The notes under the pieces were generated by a model, which was not told where the DNA came from, searched no databases, and saw nothing but the letters and a program-made list of their open reading frames with translations. DNA of 64,000 bases from Phocoena phocoena. Lineage: Eukaryota > Chordata > Mammalia > Artiodactyla > Phocoenidae. The position numbers were made by a program, and so were the translations under genes. Positions 1 through 13,109 of this stretch are shown one piece after another. The stretch spans positions 70,423,223 to 70,487,222 of the forward strand of contig NC_089230.1 in the NCBI RefSeq assembly GCF_963924675.1. The letters run 5' to 3'. The first letter of the stretch is position 1. Every line of letters starts with the position of its first letter.

Positions 1-1073
1 TTGAGCACCTTTTCATTTACTTGTTAAACATTTGTATTCTTTGCGAAAATGTCTGTTTAGGTTCTTTGTCCATTTTTATTTGGATTATTTGGAGGTTTTT
101 TTGGTACTGAATTGTATGAGTTCCTTATATGTTTTGTATATTAACTCCTTATTATTTATATGGTTCGTAAATGTTTTCTACCATTACATAGGTTGCCTTT
201 TCATTTTGTTGACTGTTTCTTTTGCTATGCAGAAACTTTTTAGTTTGATGTAATGCCACTCATTTTTGCTGTTGTTGCTTGTGCTTTTTGTGTCATATCC
301 AAAAAATCATTGCCAAGATCAATGTTGAGGAATTTTTCCAATGTTTTTTTCTAGTAGTTTTATGGTTTCAGGTATTGCATTTAAGCCTTTAATTCGAGTT
401 ATTTTTTGTGAGTAGTGTAAGATAGGGGTCCGATTTCTTTTTTTTTTTTTTTGCAAGTGAATATCCAGTTTTCTCAACACCATTTGCTAAAGAGACTAAT
501 TTCTCCATTGGATATTCTTGGCTCTCTTGTCAAATATTAGTTGATTGTTTATGTGAGGGTTTATTTCTGGGCTCTTGATTTTGTTCCATTTGTCTGTATG
601 CCTGTTTTTGCCACTACTATACTGTTTTGAATACTATAGCTCTGTAATATAGTTTGAAATCAGGAAATGTGATGCCTCCAGCTATGTTCTTCTTTCTCAA
701 GATTGCTTTGGCTCTTTGGGGTCTTTTACGGTTCCATACAAATTTTAGGATAGTTTTTTTCTCTTTCTGTGAAAAATGCCATTGGAATTTTGATGGAGAT
801 TGCATTGAATCTATAGATGGCTTTGGGTATTGTGGACATTTTAGCAATATTAATTCTTCCAATCCATAAACATGGGATATCTTCCCATTTATTTGCATCT
901 TCTTCAGTTTCTTTCATCACAGTCTTATAGTTTTCAGCACACAGATCTTTCACCTCCTTTGTTAAATTTATTCTTAAGTATTTTCTTGTTTTTGATGCTA
1001 TGCAAGTGAGATAGTTTTCATTACTTCTTTTTCAGACAGTTCGTTGTTACCATACAGAAATGCCACTGATTTT
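1..1073 (-). mobile_element. Old L1 fragment (ORF2 3' part), runs off the window edge
   Basis: This reads as antisense L1 ORF2. It parallels the intact L1 at about 57360-58400 (for example the GAGAAATGTCTGTTTAG and CCATACAAATTTTAGGATAG type segments) but with many substitutions and broken frames. It is an L1M-age copy whose start is outside the window. Confidence 0.85.
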
Positions 1074-1697
1074 TGTACGGCTTCTTTCACTTGGCATAAT
1101 GTTTTTAAGGTTCATTCATGTTGTAGCATATATCAATACTTCATTCCTTTTTATGGTCAAATAACATTCCATTATATGGATATACCATATTTTATTTATC
1201 TATTCATCAGTTGATGAATATTTGGGTTGTTTTCACCTTTTGGCTATTATCAATAATGCTGCTATAAACATTCATATGCAAGTTTCTGGATGGGCACATG
1301 TTTTCATTTCTCTTGGGTATATATCTAGGAGTGGAATTGCTGGGTCATGTGGTAACTCTATGTTTACTCATTTAAGGAACTGCCAGACTATTTTCCAAAA
1401 TGGCTGCATACTATTTTACATTCCCACTAGCAGTGTATGAGTATATCTGACTTCTTTATTCTAGCCATCCTAGTAGGTGTGAAATGGTATCTCGTGTTTT
1501 TGATTTGCATTTCCCTCATGGCCGATGATATCCAGCACTGTTTCTTGTGCTTATTGGCCATTTATATAACTTCTTTGGAGAAATGTCTATTCAGATTATT
1601 TGCTCAGTTTTTAATTGGGTTATTTGTCTTTTTGTTACTGAGTAGTAAGAGTTCTTTACCTATTCTAGATACAAGCCCCTTATCAGATATGTGATTT
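1074..1697 (-). mobile_element. Second old L1 fragment (3' end portion)
   Basis: The minus-strand L1 pattern restarts at a position nearer the L1 3' end (GGCTTCTTTCACTTGGCATA) and runs to TTATCAGATATG. It is therefore a separate insertion next to the first. It is similar to the old copy at 54.6-55.7 kb. Heavily mutated. Confidence 0.8.
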
Positions 1698-1930
1698 GCT
1701 AAACATGTACAGCATTTTATTTGCATGTTTTGGTAACTCTCTACATGATCACAGTCTTCTTTTAGACACATTTCCTGCATTCAAGTTAACGTCAAAATGC
1801 TTTATAATTAAATCCTTCAAATTAAATGCATTGGGTACACATTCAGTATCATGCCTTCCCTCATCAACATTTCTATTAGATTCACAATACTGTATGCACC
1901 AACACATGGAGGTGTTGTATAGTAGTGGTT
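1698..1930. other. Unassigned intergenic sequence
   Basis: No gene or repeat was recognised between the L1 fragments and the MIR. Confidence 0.5.
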
Positions 1931-2130
1931 TTGCAGGGGAGAGGGAGAGCTCTAGAGGTAGACAGCCTGGGTTCTAACACTGCCTCCACCACTTACTAGC
2001 TGTGGTACTTGGGATATTACTTCCTCACTAAGGTTTAATTTCCTCATCTGTAAAATGAGGCTAATGATAATATATACTACATAATAATGTAATAGTGATT
2101 AAACTAGGCTAATGTGGTAACAACTTGACC
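1930..2130 (+). repeat. MIR SINE
   Basis: The MIR core is visible: AGACAGCCTGGGTTCTAACA, CACTTACTAGCTGTG, then TTTCCTCATCTGTAAAATGA. This is an ancient tRNA-derived mammalian SINE in the plus orientation. Confidence 0.9.
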
Positions 2131-2950
2131 ATAAGTTCAGACAAAAATAGTGGTAGCTATTATGTATATTATTGTTGTTATTATTGTGTTTAATCTGTTC
2201 CAAGTAATCTAAAGATTTTATATCATTTAATTTAATGCTCAGAACAATTATATGAAGTTGATATCATCATAAATATTTTCCTTTTCTTAATATGCAGACA
2301 CAATCTTAAAATATTATTATTAATAGCCATAAAACACCACACTCGGTAACTATTGCCTACCTAAGTATAATTACTGGATTAGAATATTTGTAAGACAAAT
2401 TTAAATTTTAATTCTCAAAGTCCCGGTTTGTTTACCTAGTCTTGTGGATTCATTATTTAAATATAGTGTGACTTAAAGGAATACTTCACTTGTTTAATAA
2501 AGAATATTGACAGAGTTTGTTTTGGCTTCCTATTAAATTCTTTAGCAAACATTCACATTTTTATTTGAATAGATTTTTGTAGTCTTTCCTCAAACATGTT
2601 TTAATGATTTATATTCACTCATCACATTAATGAAAGAAATGTTGAATGGTTAATTTAAATGTTTATTTTTAAAAGTGACCAGAGGAAAAAATTTCGGGAG
2701 ATGGAAATTTTGGAACAGCACATATTTAAAGAGAAAGAAGGAAAAAGCTTTGTGGTATTAAATTCCACTGTCCCTGAAAACAGTCATCAAGCCTTTTATA
2801 TTTGCTCAATTTATAATTTATAGATGGCACTGGAGTGCCAATTATAAAAAAATATTTTGGAGGACTGCTGGAAGTTTGTAAAGGCAGTTTTTGTTAACAG
2901 ATGCATTTATGTATAGGCTTTTTGGCTTTTGATAAACAGTGTATATGCTC
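2131..2950. other. AT-rich intergenic sequence
   Basis: No gene. The part at 2190-2290 resembles a decayed minus-strand MIR (a TTTAATGCTCAGAACAATTA type segment) but is too diverged to call firmly. The remainder shows nothing recognised. Confidence 0.4.
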
Positions 2951-3135
2951 AGATTCAACATTTATTTGAGCACTAAACATAGGTGAATGCTATCACAACA
3001 CTGATACTTCATTTATTCCTAATAACAATGCATAGAGGTAGGTTTTATTATTACTTCTATTTATATAGAATAGGAAACAGAAGTTCAAAGAGGTTGCATG
3101 TCTTGACAAAAGTTCTTCAGCTTTAAATATTTAAG
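2950..3135 (-). repeat. MIR SINE
   Basis: Minus-strand MIR pattern: TAGAGGTAGGTTTTATTATT followed by GAATAGGAAACAGAAGTTCA and AAGAGGTTGCATG, matching the reverse of the MIR core. Confidence 0.75.
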
Positions 3136-3289
3136 AAAAATCTATTCTATTGCTTTTCCACCAGGAGGTGATAAAGTCTTAATCAGTGAGGAGAGTGGGC
3201 TTTTTTTTTTCCCATCTTTCCAGGAATTCTTCCTTTAGGAAAGTCTCTTTCATCCCCAAATAATCTGATCATTTTCTCTCTGAAGTACT

Positions 3290-3440
3290 ATAGCAGTAGT
3301 TCTTCAAGCATGATCCTGGATCAGCAACAGTGTAGAATTACCAGGCAACTTGTTAAAAATGCAAATATCCCAGACCTACCAAACAAGCCCTCCTGATGAT
3401 TCTGATGCACACTGAAGTTTGAGAATCGTCACTCTACAGA
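3290..3440. repeat. MER5-like nonautonomous hAT element
   Basis: Begins near AGTAGTTCTTCAAGCATG and ends near GAAGTTTGAGAATCGTCACT, with CAACTTGTTAAAAATGCAAA inside. This is the layout of the MER5A hAT-Charlie family, with imperfect terminal inverted repeats. Family assigned from memory of the consensus. Confidence 0.7.
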
Positions 3441-4374
3441 AATTGCTCTCTAAATGGTCTGTCATTCTTAATTCCAAATCTACCAGTGAGCTTAGTCCTC
3501 ATGAAACTTTACTCTGTGGTGGCATTTAATAAAATTCACCACTGTCTCAATCTTAAAACTGTATTGTTTTCTAGAACATGGTGTTATCTGATCACCCATT
3601 CTGATACATCCTCACTACCTCTCCTCTTTATTCCTATATGAGATTTCCTAAGGTTCCTAAATTCTCTTTTCACCTCTTTAAGCTTTTGATTGTTCATTTC
3701 TTCATTTCCCACAGACCCAAACATCACACATATACTGCTGACTTCCAAATACCTAGACCTCTATTCCCTAGACCTTTCCATTAGTTGAATTATTTAGTCA
3801 TTATCTCAATATATATTTGATACTGTGCAGTGGTCATAGTCAAACACCGTTTGTTGGGGATACCACAGGAAAAGAGATAAACACAGCCCTTGCCCTAGGG
3901 AGCAGATAATTAAAATTTGTAAATGCCTGTAGAACATTAAAACTTGATGTTCTTTAGATTTTATCTCAACACAATCTGATTGATTAAAATCACCTTCCTC
4001 GCTAAACTTAATCTTCCTTTTGAGTCTCATCGCAGTTAAAAGTGTCGTCAGTCTCACTGAAACTGTAACTGACTCCCTTTCCTTATCCCACATACATAGA
4101 TACAACCAACCTTCCCCCAGCAAGTCTTTTGCTTCTTTAAAAACATGTCTCACAAGCATCCCCCTTCCTCGTAGCCAATGTCTTGGGTCCTGTTCTGATC
4201 TATAATGTAATAGATCGTAGTATAAATTATACTGCAGTAGATTCCTACCTTTTTTCCCTATTCTTTTTCCCATTCAATTTTTCTTTCAGAGTTGTCTGAC
4301 ATTATTTCCCTAAGATTAGATATTTTGTCACATCCTTGCCCTGCGTAAAAACACACAAATAACAAACAACACAC
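3441..4374. other. Unassigned intergenic sequence
   Basis: No recognisable gene or repeat. A 155-codon minus frame at 3806-4273 shows no known domain or conserved composition and is treated as chance. Confidence 0.4.
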
Positions 4375-4850
4375 TTCAATGGCTTCCAATTGCCCACAAA
4401 GACCAAACTCTTAAATAAACCATTCAAAATCCATCTAAATGTGCCTTCAACTTCCCTTTCCAACTACATGCCTCCACCTCCTTGGGCTACTTCACCAATG
4501 TGGCATCCACTGTCACTCTGCTATGGCTCTCCTGAGCTATGTCCCTCTGTGGAGTGACTTTATCAACAACTTCTTCCTCGGGCAACATCTCACATCAGCA
4601 CGCAGCTCCAATGTTACCTTTTCTGGGCACATTTCCCACCCCTCCTAACAACCTTGCTCACAAACCAGACAAAAGTAATAGCTTCCTCCTTAATGCTCCT
4701 AGAATACTTTGTTGATGGCATTAATAATGCCCCACTGGATTTTAAACAACTTCAGACTGAGGATTATATTAGTTCATATGTGGATGCCTGGCATCCAGTT
4801 CAGTGCTTGGCACGTAAGTAGGTGTTTAATAAATAGAGGTGGAATTGATC
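4375..4850 (+). repeat. L2 LINE 3' fragment
   Basis: The text CAATGGCTTCCAATTGCCCA and the later GGCATCCAGTTCAGTGCTTG-GCACGTAAGTAGGTGTTTAATA resemble the L2 3' region and its end. Diverged and interrupted. Confidence 0.65.
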
Positions 4851-6480
4851 TAACCCAACTTTAATACTTTTGGTTTCCATGTTGCAGCCATCTGGAAGCA
4901 GAAAATATTTAAAGGAATATAGTCCTACCTTGTAGATGCAGGCACACTGAAAGTAAGAAGTGGTAGAGCTGACAAGGAAAACAATCTTATAAGCACAGTC
5001 CTCATAAGCAAGTAGTTGTGGTCTCCTGGATGATGGCACATATAATCATAGCCCTGTGTCGTGATGCCTGTTAATCATAAAGAGATTAAATCACATTTTG
5101 AACTGTTTAAGGATTAGGGAAATAAACTGTTTTGTTAAACAAATATTTTAATACAAATATCAGGATTTTAAAATTATACTTATATCATTAAGGACTGGGT
5201 TCAGCAAATAAATAAAACACCACTGAAAACTATGGGATCTAATTTCCTTGTCTCACATCCGTCTGACACTGCAGATGGGGCTGATGTGCCACACTGAGTC
5301 CACGGAGAGAGGGGCTGAGGCTCCATGTGTCCTGTTGCTGTGCTTTACAGGGCCTGCACTCCCAAAGCAGCCAAGCATAGCAGTGTTGGAGCCCCAGCAA
5401 TTATGTCCACATTCCAGGGCTTTCCCTTTCAGGCTTCCCAGAAGTTGCCACACCACCTCTGCTTATATGCTACTGTCCAGAATTTAGCAAATGACCACAC
5501 CTTGCTACAAGGAAGCTGAGAAATGTAGTTTTTATTCCAAGGGTCATGAGTCCAACCAAAGATTATGGGTTCTAATACTAAGGAGAAGAAGAAATGGAGG
5601 TTGCAAAACAACCAGTCTCCTTTTAACCAGTATTTTAAGCTTCTATTTTCTGAAGCATTCACTTATATTAAGTTTCACATTCTCATTCTCCAATAATGAC
5701 CCATAAAGGAAGCATCACTGTATTTGAAAGATTAGTGCCCCTCCCACATCTGCATTTACAAAGTGTCAAAATAGACAACAACTTTGAGACCATGCACTCC
5801 ACTGAAAGTCTGTTATCAGTTCACAAAAATAAGATCAAAAACAAAATAAACACTTAAAAACTTACAGTAATTTGATATTTCTGTGACATGCAAGCCCACG
5901 ATCAGTAGTATACTCATCTCGTTGAACAGAGTGTAAACCAGTTTGGGTGTCATCTAATTCACCTGGTAAGTCACATGTGGCACAAGCTGAGTGCATGTCA
6001 TGTACACCAGGACCATATGTCAATCCGAAATGGGTTGACATTCAAAAGAATAATCTTGCACAAAGAGTTTGAAACACTGGGGCCAGAACTTGGGGTTCCT
6101 GACCTCTGGCTCAGCACTGGCTGCTTTGGTCCTTTGTTGCTCTCAGATGCTGACACTGATGTCACCAGCCCACATCTCTGACCACCTGAAGGGCTCCAGA
6201 GCCATTCCCTAACCACAGCTCTAAACCAACTGTAGGTGCTTCTGAGATCTGATTGGCTTCTTTGTGTCTGAACTCCAGTGTTCATGGGACGGGCCCTGTA
6301 CACATGGGTTCCAAGGGCCGTTTCACCCCCAGCATTTGCCTCCGCTCCTACCTTACCCTCAATACTATTCTGGACCCTGCTCCGAACTGAATAAACTATA
6401 GAAAACTATGAGTCTATCTCTCATCGAGCTCTGAAAATCTCCATTACCTAAATGCCACTACTGCAGTGCTCCCGCTTCCT
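4851..6480. other. Unassigned intergenic sequence
   Basis: Nothing recognised; frames here are short and overlap on both strands. Confidence 0.4.
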
Positions 6481-6481
6481 C

Positions 6482-6482
<1 letters not shown>

Positions 6483-6539
<57 letters not shown>
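6483..6539. repeat. (CA)n microsatellite
   Basis: About 28 uninterrupted AC units over 57 bases. Likely length-polymorphic and able to adopt Z-DNA. Confidence 0.98.
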
Positions 6540-6541
<2 letters not shown>

Positions 6542-7250
6542 TACGGAAAGCAATTTAGATCCAACCCACTCTCATTTGAATCAGTGATCAATGGTCACCC
6601 CTTACTGGTCTGACAAAGTTTCTGAACGACCGATTCACTGAGTTATTGTTGTATTTTTTAAAAAGACTAGTTTTGGTGATTGTTCACACCAGTAGTTTTC
6701 ACAAATGACTGGAGAGGGCAGCTCAGTTATCAATTTCCCATGTGATTCACATTTCAGATGCTGAAGCAATTCTCCAGCACTCAGCATTTAAGATGTGGAT
6801 GGATGAGCTTTCCTTTAAACACACTTTACAGCCTTTTCTATTTCTGCAGGTGTATGCCCTGGCCCTGCCTCTACTTCTGCTGGTGAAAAGGCTCTTTACA
6901 AACCTTCTCCACCCTGGTAAAAGATATATACCTGATGGTTTCCTGCAATTGGTAATTTGGCAAATTGTCAAAGAATTGATCTGGAGCCATCACCAAGTGC
7001 CACATACTACCGTACTTATGTTTCCATTCACGTAGCAGATGATTTTAGCAGCTGGAAGTGAACTTTGGGGGAAAAAATGGTCTCTACCAACATTACTGTT
7101 TTTACATGTACTTATGGTGCCAAACAACATCAAAAAAACGATCACCTCCACACCACCTCTACCCAGAAATGCTGTTTCCTGTGGGATTCTTTCCTTGTGC
7201 CACAATGAAGAGCCACAACAGTTTGTGTGTGGATGTGGGGTTGGGAAGCT
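6540..7250. other. Unassigned intergenic sequence
   Basis: A weak MER5-like resemblance near 6690-6780 (CACCAGTAGTTTTCACAAAT) was not strong enough to call. No gene. Confidence 0.35.
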
Positions 7251-7254
7251 ACCT

Positions 7255-7450
7255 GCACAGCACTTTGCCATTTTAAAGCACTTTCAAATATACTGTCTCA
7301 TCTGATCCACAATCAGTTAATGTGTTTGCCAGGGTCCACATTACTCTATTTCTTGGATGAGGAAACAGAGGCGCCTAAAAGTTAAAGAACTTCCCTCAAA
7401 GTCATATAGGCAGTAAGTTAAAGGATCTGTACCAGAAACAACCTCTCAAC
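7255..7450 (-). repeat. MIR SINE
   Basis: Minus-strand MIR core: TTGGATGAGGAAACAGAGGC, then AAAGAACTTCCCTCAAAGTC and AGGCAGTAAGTTAAAGGATC. Confidence 0.8.
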
Positions 7451-7599
7451 TCTTATTCCTTCACTTGACCCTGACTCCTATTTGGGCATTTTTCTAAAAA
7501 ACTTCTGCATGAAAGAATACCAGCCAAATATTTTCACCTTCATTTCCTTTAGGTATTATCATTGGTTTGCCTCTGACCGTGCTTTTCCTGCCCTATTAA

Positions 7600-7720
7600 T
7601 ACAGTTAATTTATTTTTGATTTTTCACACAGTTCATTTAGCTATAAACTACTGAAGGTAAAGGCCAGGTCTTCTCCACGATCAGTATAGCTCATGACATA
7701 TGTCTCCTGGCACTCAAGGG
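7600..7720 (+). repeat. Possible L2 fragment
   Basis: ACTGAAGGTAAAGGCCAGG and the following CTCCTGGCACTCAA are L2 3'-end-like. Weak and short. Confidence 0.4.
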
Positions 7721-10700
7721 ATCCCCATTTAGCTTCTCTCTTTGGCCAGAGCCTTCCTTAGGTGCTTTGAATCTGTCCAGTGAGCATTAACCAATCAAGT
7801 GGCTTCTAAAGTTCTGGCAGGACTTCTAAGACCTCCTCACACATAAGTTCAGGAAAGAAAATAGTAAGCCAAGCTATTTTAAACAATAAATGCAACTATT
7901 CTAAGAACAGACAGCACAAAGGTTTTTCTAGTCTCTTCGAAGACCAGAACTACAGATCAATGTGTGATGTCCATCATCTCTCTTAAAAAAGAGGAGATTT
8001 AGAGTTTTCTTCTCTTAACTATACTTCTCATCTGGAAAATTTGAGCGTACTGGTGTTGAACCAACTATCCTAAATGGTATTACAATATACTGTTCAGTGA
8101 GAAAGTAAAATGCAAGAGTGTGTTGGGAAAAGAACTTAACAAGAAGGCTGCAACCACTTTAGAAGTGTAAAACTCTGTCCAAAGGGGAGTTGGGACACTA
8201 AAACTTCCATCAAAGCACATGAAAATGACATCAGTGGTCTGTTATCCCCTCATAAACGAACCGGCCCTGGGCAAGGATGTTCAAGCACAACCCTTGTCAA
8301 ACCCATAACAAAGTTTGACATCTGTTAAATCATTAAAGGTACAAATAAAATGTTAACCAAGACAGAGAAGGAAGGGAGAGTGCTGATAGCATCTATTAGG
8401 ACTAAAAGTAAAAGGCCAGAAAAGACATGATTAATTCCTGGATTTTGGAATATCACTATAGCTTGTTGGCTAAACCTTCCCAAGTTCCAAGTCACTGGAA
8501 ACTACTCTGGCAATAAAAACACTATGGAGATCTGTAATAGATGGATTTAGGGCTTTTAACACTGATACAGCTGTTTCCACAATAAGTGGAGATCCTTTGG
8601 CTCGTCACATCCTCATTTTCCTCCAGACACCTTGTTTCAATTCCATGGAATGTAATTCTCCCTGACCTCAAAGAGAACTTTGTCCTTGAATCAGCTCCGT
8701 AAAAGCAAAAACCAAATATTGGCCTATAGTACTCATCTTAGTTTTTATACCTGATTAAACAGTGCATTCTATTTTCTCTGTCCTTTTGAGTCTGGAGCAT
8801 ACTAGCCTTGGACATTCCCTTATACAGAAAAGAGTGGGGTTTCCCTTCAAAACTTGTAACAGAGGAAAATCAAATTTACTTCTATTTTCCTGGGGAAAAA
8901 ATACTATATTCTCCAGATTCCTTTGCAGGTACAAGGGGCTTTGGGATTGCTTTCCGGTGTGAACAGAGGTCATAAGTGTCACTTCAAAGCTGAGGTCATT
9001 AAGAATAGGTGTGCTTCCCCCATACATTCTTCTGTTTCCACGGCAAACTTAGAAGTCAAGTTCCAAATGGCATAGCTACAAGGAGTCAGCCTGGGTGCCT
9101 GAGTCACCAACTGGAGGAAAGATGCCACCTGACCCACGTGGGCCTCTTAAGTAAGTGAGAAGTAAACTAGTATTGGGTTATTCCACTGTTATTCCAAGGA
9201 TTGTATGATATAGCAGTTAGCATTACTTTCCATGACTAATACGTAACTTCTACAATGTTGAAATTTTCTAAAATAAATAAGCCTGAAACTTATATGATAA
9301 ATGCACCACAAACGGATGGGGATGAATGTGCGTTCAAGTGAACTCAAGGAAACCTAACTGGCCTGAAGGGGACCAGCAACCAGCCTTCACATGTGGGTAC
9401 ATGGGTACTTCCTGCAGCTACAAGGAGAGGTGCACAGGAAGTACCATTCCATACCTTTGGGCCTGCCAGTCAAAGAGGGGACTTTTAGAAGGAATGGCCA
9501 GAGTGCATTAGCTCACTTTTACGGCTGTGTGGGTGAAGGCAGCGAAGGAAGAACCAGAAGAATCCACAGCAGGAAGAAAAGACAAGTGATCTGGACCATC
9601 CCAGCCCAACCCGACACAGGCAAGAAGGAAGCACTTTAGCAGGGCCTCCAACAGCTAACACCCAAGCATGTATGCAGGCCCAGCAATGGGAAGCTGGGGT
9701 GACTGTGGAGATAGTATCAGTAACCAAGGCAACAGGCAAGTTTAGCAACTTGGTGGCTGCAAGCAATAGTAGCACAAGCTCTAGAAGCACCAGTTTTCCA
9801 GGGAGGAAATGCAGGAGTGCTGTACCAGCTGGCCCAGGCTGAGGCTCTGGGTGGGCCACAGCATGAAGGGCTGCTTGGAGGAGCTCCAGTTAAAGGTAAG
9901 CATAGAGGACGGAGGGATGGGCTGGGCTGTAGGCTCAGTGACCCAATTGATAGAGGAAGCAAGGAAATGCCTTATTGTGAGAATTTACTGTATCCTTCTC
10001 TCACAGCATTGTTCTAGAAAACAGTCTACTGGTTCTGCCTTCAGCCTTAATTCTGGAATCCATTAAAACCAGCAGAGGAATTCAGATTCATATACTTTAA
10101 CAGAGTATAGCTGCCTTCTCACTCCTTCTTTCCCTTCCCCTGAGAGAGCTTCAGAGAGTGGGCAAACGTGGCCACGAAATCCATGCCACAGGAACAGGTA
10201 GGCCTCTCTAAACCCCTTCCCAGGGCCAGGTGGACCCCACTGCTGGCTGCACACCACACTGCTCGATACCCACTATGCACCTAATTAGCTGGGAAAAAAT
10301 CCATCACAAAAAGCCATCATAAAGGCTGCTTCCCTTCTGCCATATTCTGTGCATTTGCTAAGGAGAGAAGCTAGAGATTTATTCTGGATCATTTGGCCTG
10401 TACACCACAAACAACAAGCACAAGTGTGCTTCTTGGCATCTTAGTCTTGGGGCCACCTCAACCTGAAACAAATGATCTGCTGTTCCAAATTCAGTCAATG
10501 CAGAAACACCATGACATTTTTGACCTTGGGAGGCTTACAATCTTGTAGAACAGGTCACACATGCACATATACACCTTCATTCTTTTCTAAGATACAACTA
10601 ACTTGGAAAATACAAAGACTTAGATACACTAGATTGATATTTAACCCGTTATCAACCTGCAAGCTTTAGCAGGAGAAAGGTGAGAGTTTCCAACTGCCTG

Positions 10701-11430
10701 GATAGTCTTAGGTGGTGGATCCAGGACAGAGAACCTGTCTCCATAAAACCTAGAGCCACTACTGGATTCTTCGCAAGTACTCAGTTTAGAAGCTCTACAC
10801 AGTAAGAGGCAGGGTGAGGGAGAATGCGGGAAAGGGGAGGCTCACCTTGTATTTAGCTCCTGCCCCAAATCCTCAATACTTACGAGATTACTGACTTTCT
10901 ATAGTCGCCTGCACAACTGTAGTGCTCTTTTCCCCTCCAAAAAAATACTCAAGAGATCTATCTGCCTTCTCCTGGAACTCATTCATGGAATGACTCACCT
11001 CATTATCAAGGTCATCCAGACAGTTGCCATCCCCACTGGTGACTAGGAGTGGCGCTGCTGAATAGAACCCACCTGGGGACCTGCAGCCTCAGGGACTGAC
11101 GCCCTTTTACACTTGCTGGTTTAAGACAAGGTCCATCTTACCAATAACCCCTTCTCTCCCCAGAAAAATACTACAGGTAAGTAGGGAGAGTAAAGGACAT
11201 CAGGGACCTTGCTCATATAACTGTACTGACAGGTCTTCAAGTCTAAAGCCTGGCATTCTCATTTGCTCTGAGGCCCAAAGGTAGAAGTGGCATTGAATGC
11301 TGTGTAGCTGTGGAAAAGGAGAAAGGAAACTAACATTTGTGTTATGTGAAGGAAAATAAAAACAGCAACAGCCTCACACCAAGAATTTCTTAGTGTCAGG
11401 ATGTAGAAAACTATCTCCTATAAGCCGATG
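7721..11430. other. Unassigned intergenic sequence
   Basis: No gene, RNA gene or clear repeat recognised over 3.7 kb. Open frames at 9326-10257 are short, overlap on both strands and show no domain. Confidence 0.4.
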
Positions 11431-11575
11431 GGATAAACTGTCTCCACTTTATAAAGAAAACTGGGTCTCAGAGAGAGACATTAAATGCCTTGCCAAGGGT
11501 TACAGCAGAACCCTAAGTGCAAAAGCCAGTACTGAATTCAGCTGTCTCTGATTCCAAAGTTCCTTCCAGATGCTA
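11430..11575 (-). repeat. MIR SINE
   Basis: Minus-strand MIR pattern: ACTTTATAAAGAAAACTGGG, CTCAGAGAGAGACATTAAAT and GCCTTGCCAAGGGTTACAGC. Confidence 0.75.
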
Positions 11576-13109
11576 AACTGCCTCTATGCAGAGAAGCAGC
11601 TTTTAGCCTAACTGTAACAAAGTAAAAACAACCCAAGAAGAGCATCTGAATGTGTTGGAACTTGGGAGGCAGGGAGGGGAAGGGCAGTTGATCTCCCAAA
11701 TGGAACAGCTGCTGCTGCTAGCATCGTTACTATTATCATCATTATCATTTTAGGGAACTATTGCTTACTATAAGGAACTGATTAGATTTCTCCCTGTGCA
11801 CTATAAGGATCTTGTTTTGCTCTTTACTCTTGCTGCTAGGAAGCTTGGAGACAAATCCAAAGTTCCTGTTTAATAACTGTGTAGTACTCCACATGCATAT
11901 CAGAGTTATTGTCTTCTTATCTTGATTCTGGATTGTGATTTCTATTTTACTTGGTTCTAACCTTTACTTGCCATTTATATATTTACTCATTATATATATT
12001 CTCATGAGACTCCTCAAAACTTTAGTGGAATAACATTTAGTAGGCACGACATTAATTTAAAAAATAATTTACCTGGGTACAGCTTTCATCTGTAGCATCA
12101 CACACATTCTTTAGTCCTTTGAATTATATTGCTAAAATATCTGAAAAAAAATCAAGATACCATCTGGTGCCTTTGGAAAGACAGTGGTAATCAGGTCTTT
12201 GATCTGCTCTGCACATGGACTGGGAGAGGGAAAGAGGACCAAATCTCCCTGACACAGACAATCATTTGCTTTATTAAACAAGTGTCTTATATTACACACA
12301 GAGTAGTGCACTATTTGGATGCACAAGAAAAAATTATGAAAAGTAGATACTGAGCATACTGAGCACTTTGGGTTTTGAAACATTAACATCACAGCTGTTT
12401 CTAATAATTTTTCTCTAACTGCAAGCTTATTTCCACAACATGTACTAATGTAACCGTAACTGCCCCAAAATGTTTTTCATTTTTTCAAATGAAGTCTTCT
12501 TAGAAATAACTATGCAACTGAAAGCCCATAGCCATCTTAGCTCACTACCCCCATATACAGGTTATTTTGTATTTATTTTTTCCTCTGCTATATGATTCAA
12601 GATGGGACAGTTTGCAACAGTTGACCTACTTACAAACTTGTGAAATGTGCCCTTCTAAACAACAAAACAAACAGCAACAAAAACCCAAGAGAACCTCACT
12701 AATGAGAAAAGTCAAGAAAGTTCATCAGTAGTGTGCCCTGCAGTTATAAATGGAAATGACAACGAGAAGCTCATTCCTCGCCCACTATCTGGCGCACTGA
12801 TAATGGTAACAGGTCACGGGAACTGGCCTGGCAACTACGCGCTAGCAGGCCCAGGGCCTGGGGAAATTTAAGTCCTTTTTTGTTTGAGGATTAACCTGAA
12901 CTCAGGTGCAAAGAAAATGTACATTAATATTCAAGTTTCTCCTTCTATTTACCTTTTAATTCTCAACTGTTTCCCTCAATCCATATGGACGCTTACTTTT
13001 TTTAGATGGTTTTATAGTTTTGTGAAGAGTTGGTGGGACTTCCTTCTTTGATACTCTCCGCGGAGGTCTGACCATCAGAGGCCAATGTCTTCTCTGGGGT
13101 TGGTTTTCC
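11576..13109. other. Unassigned intergenic sequence
   Basis: AT-rich, no gene or repeat recognised, ending abruptly at the CpG-island boundary. Confidence 0.4.

Noticed and set aside
3806..4273. 155-codon minus-strand frame
   Set aside because: No domain, promoter or splice context, and in a decayed intergenic region.
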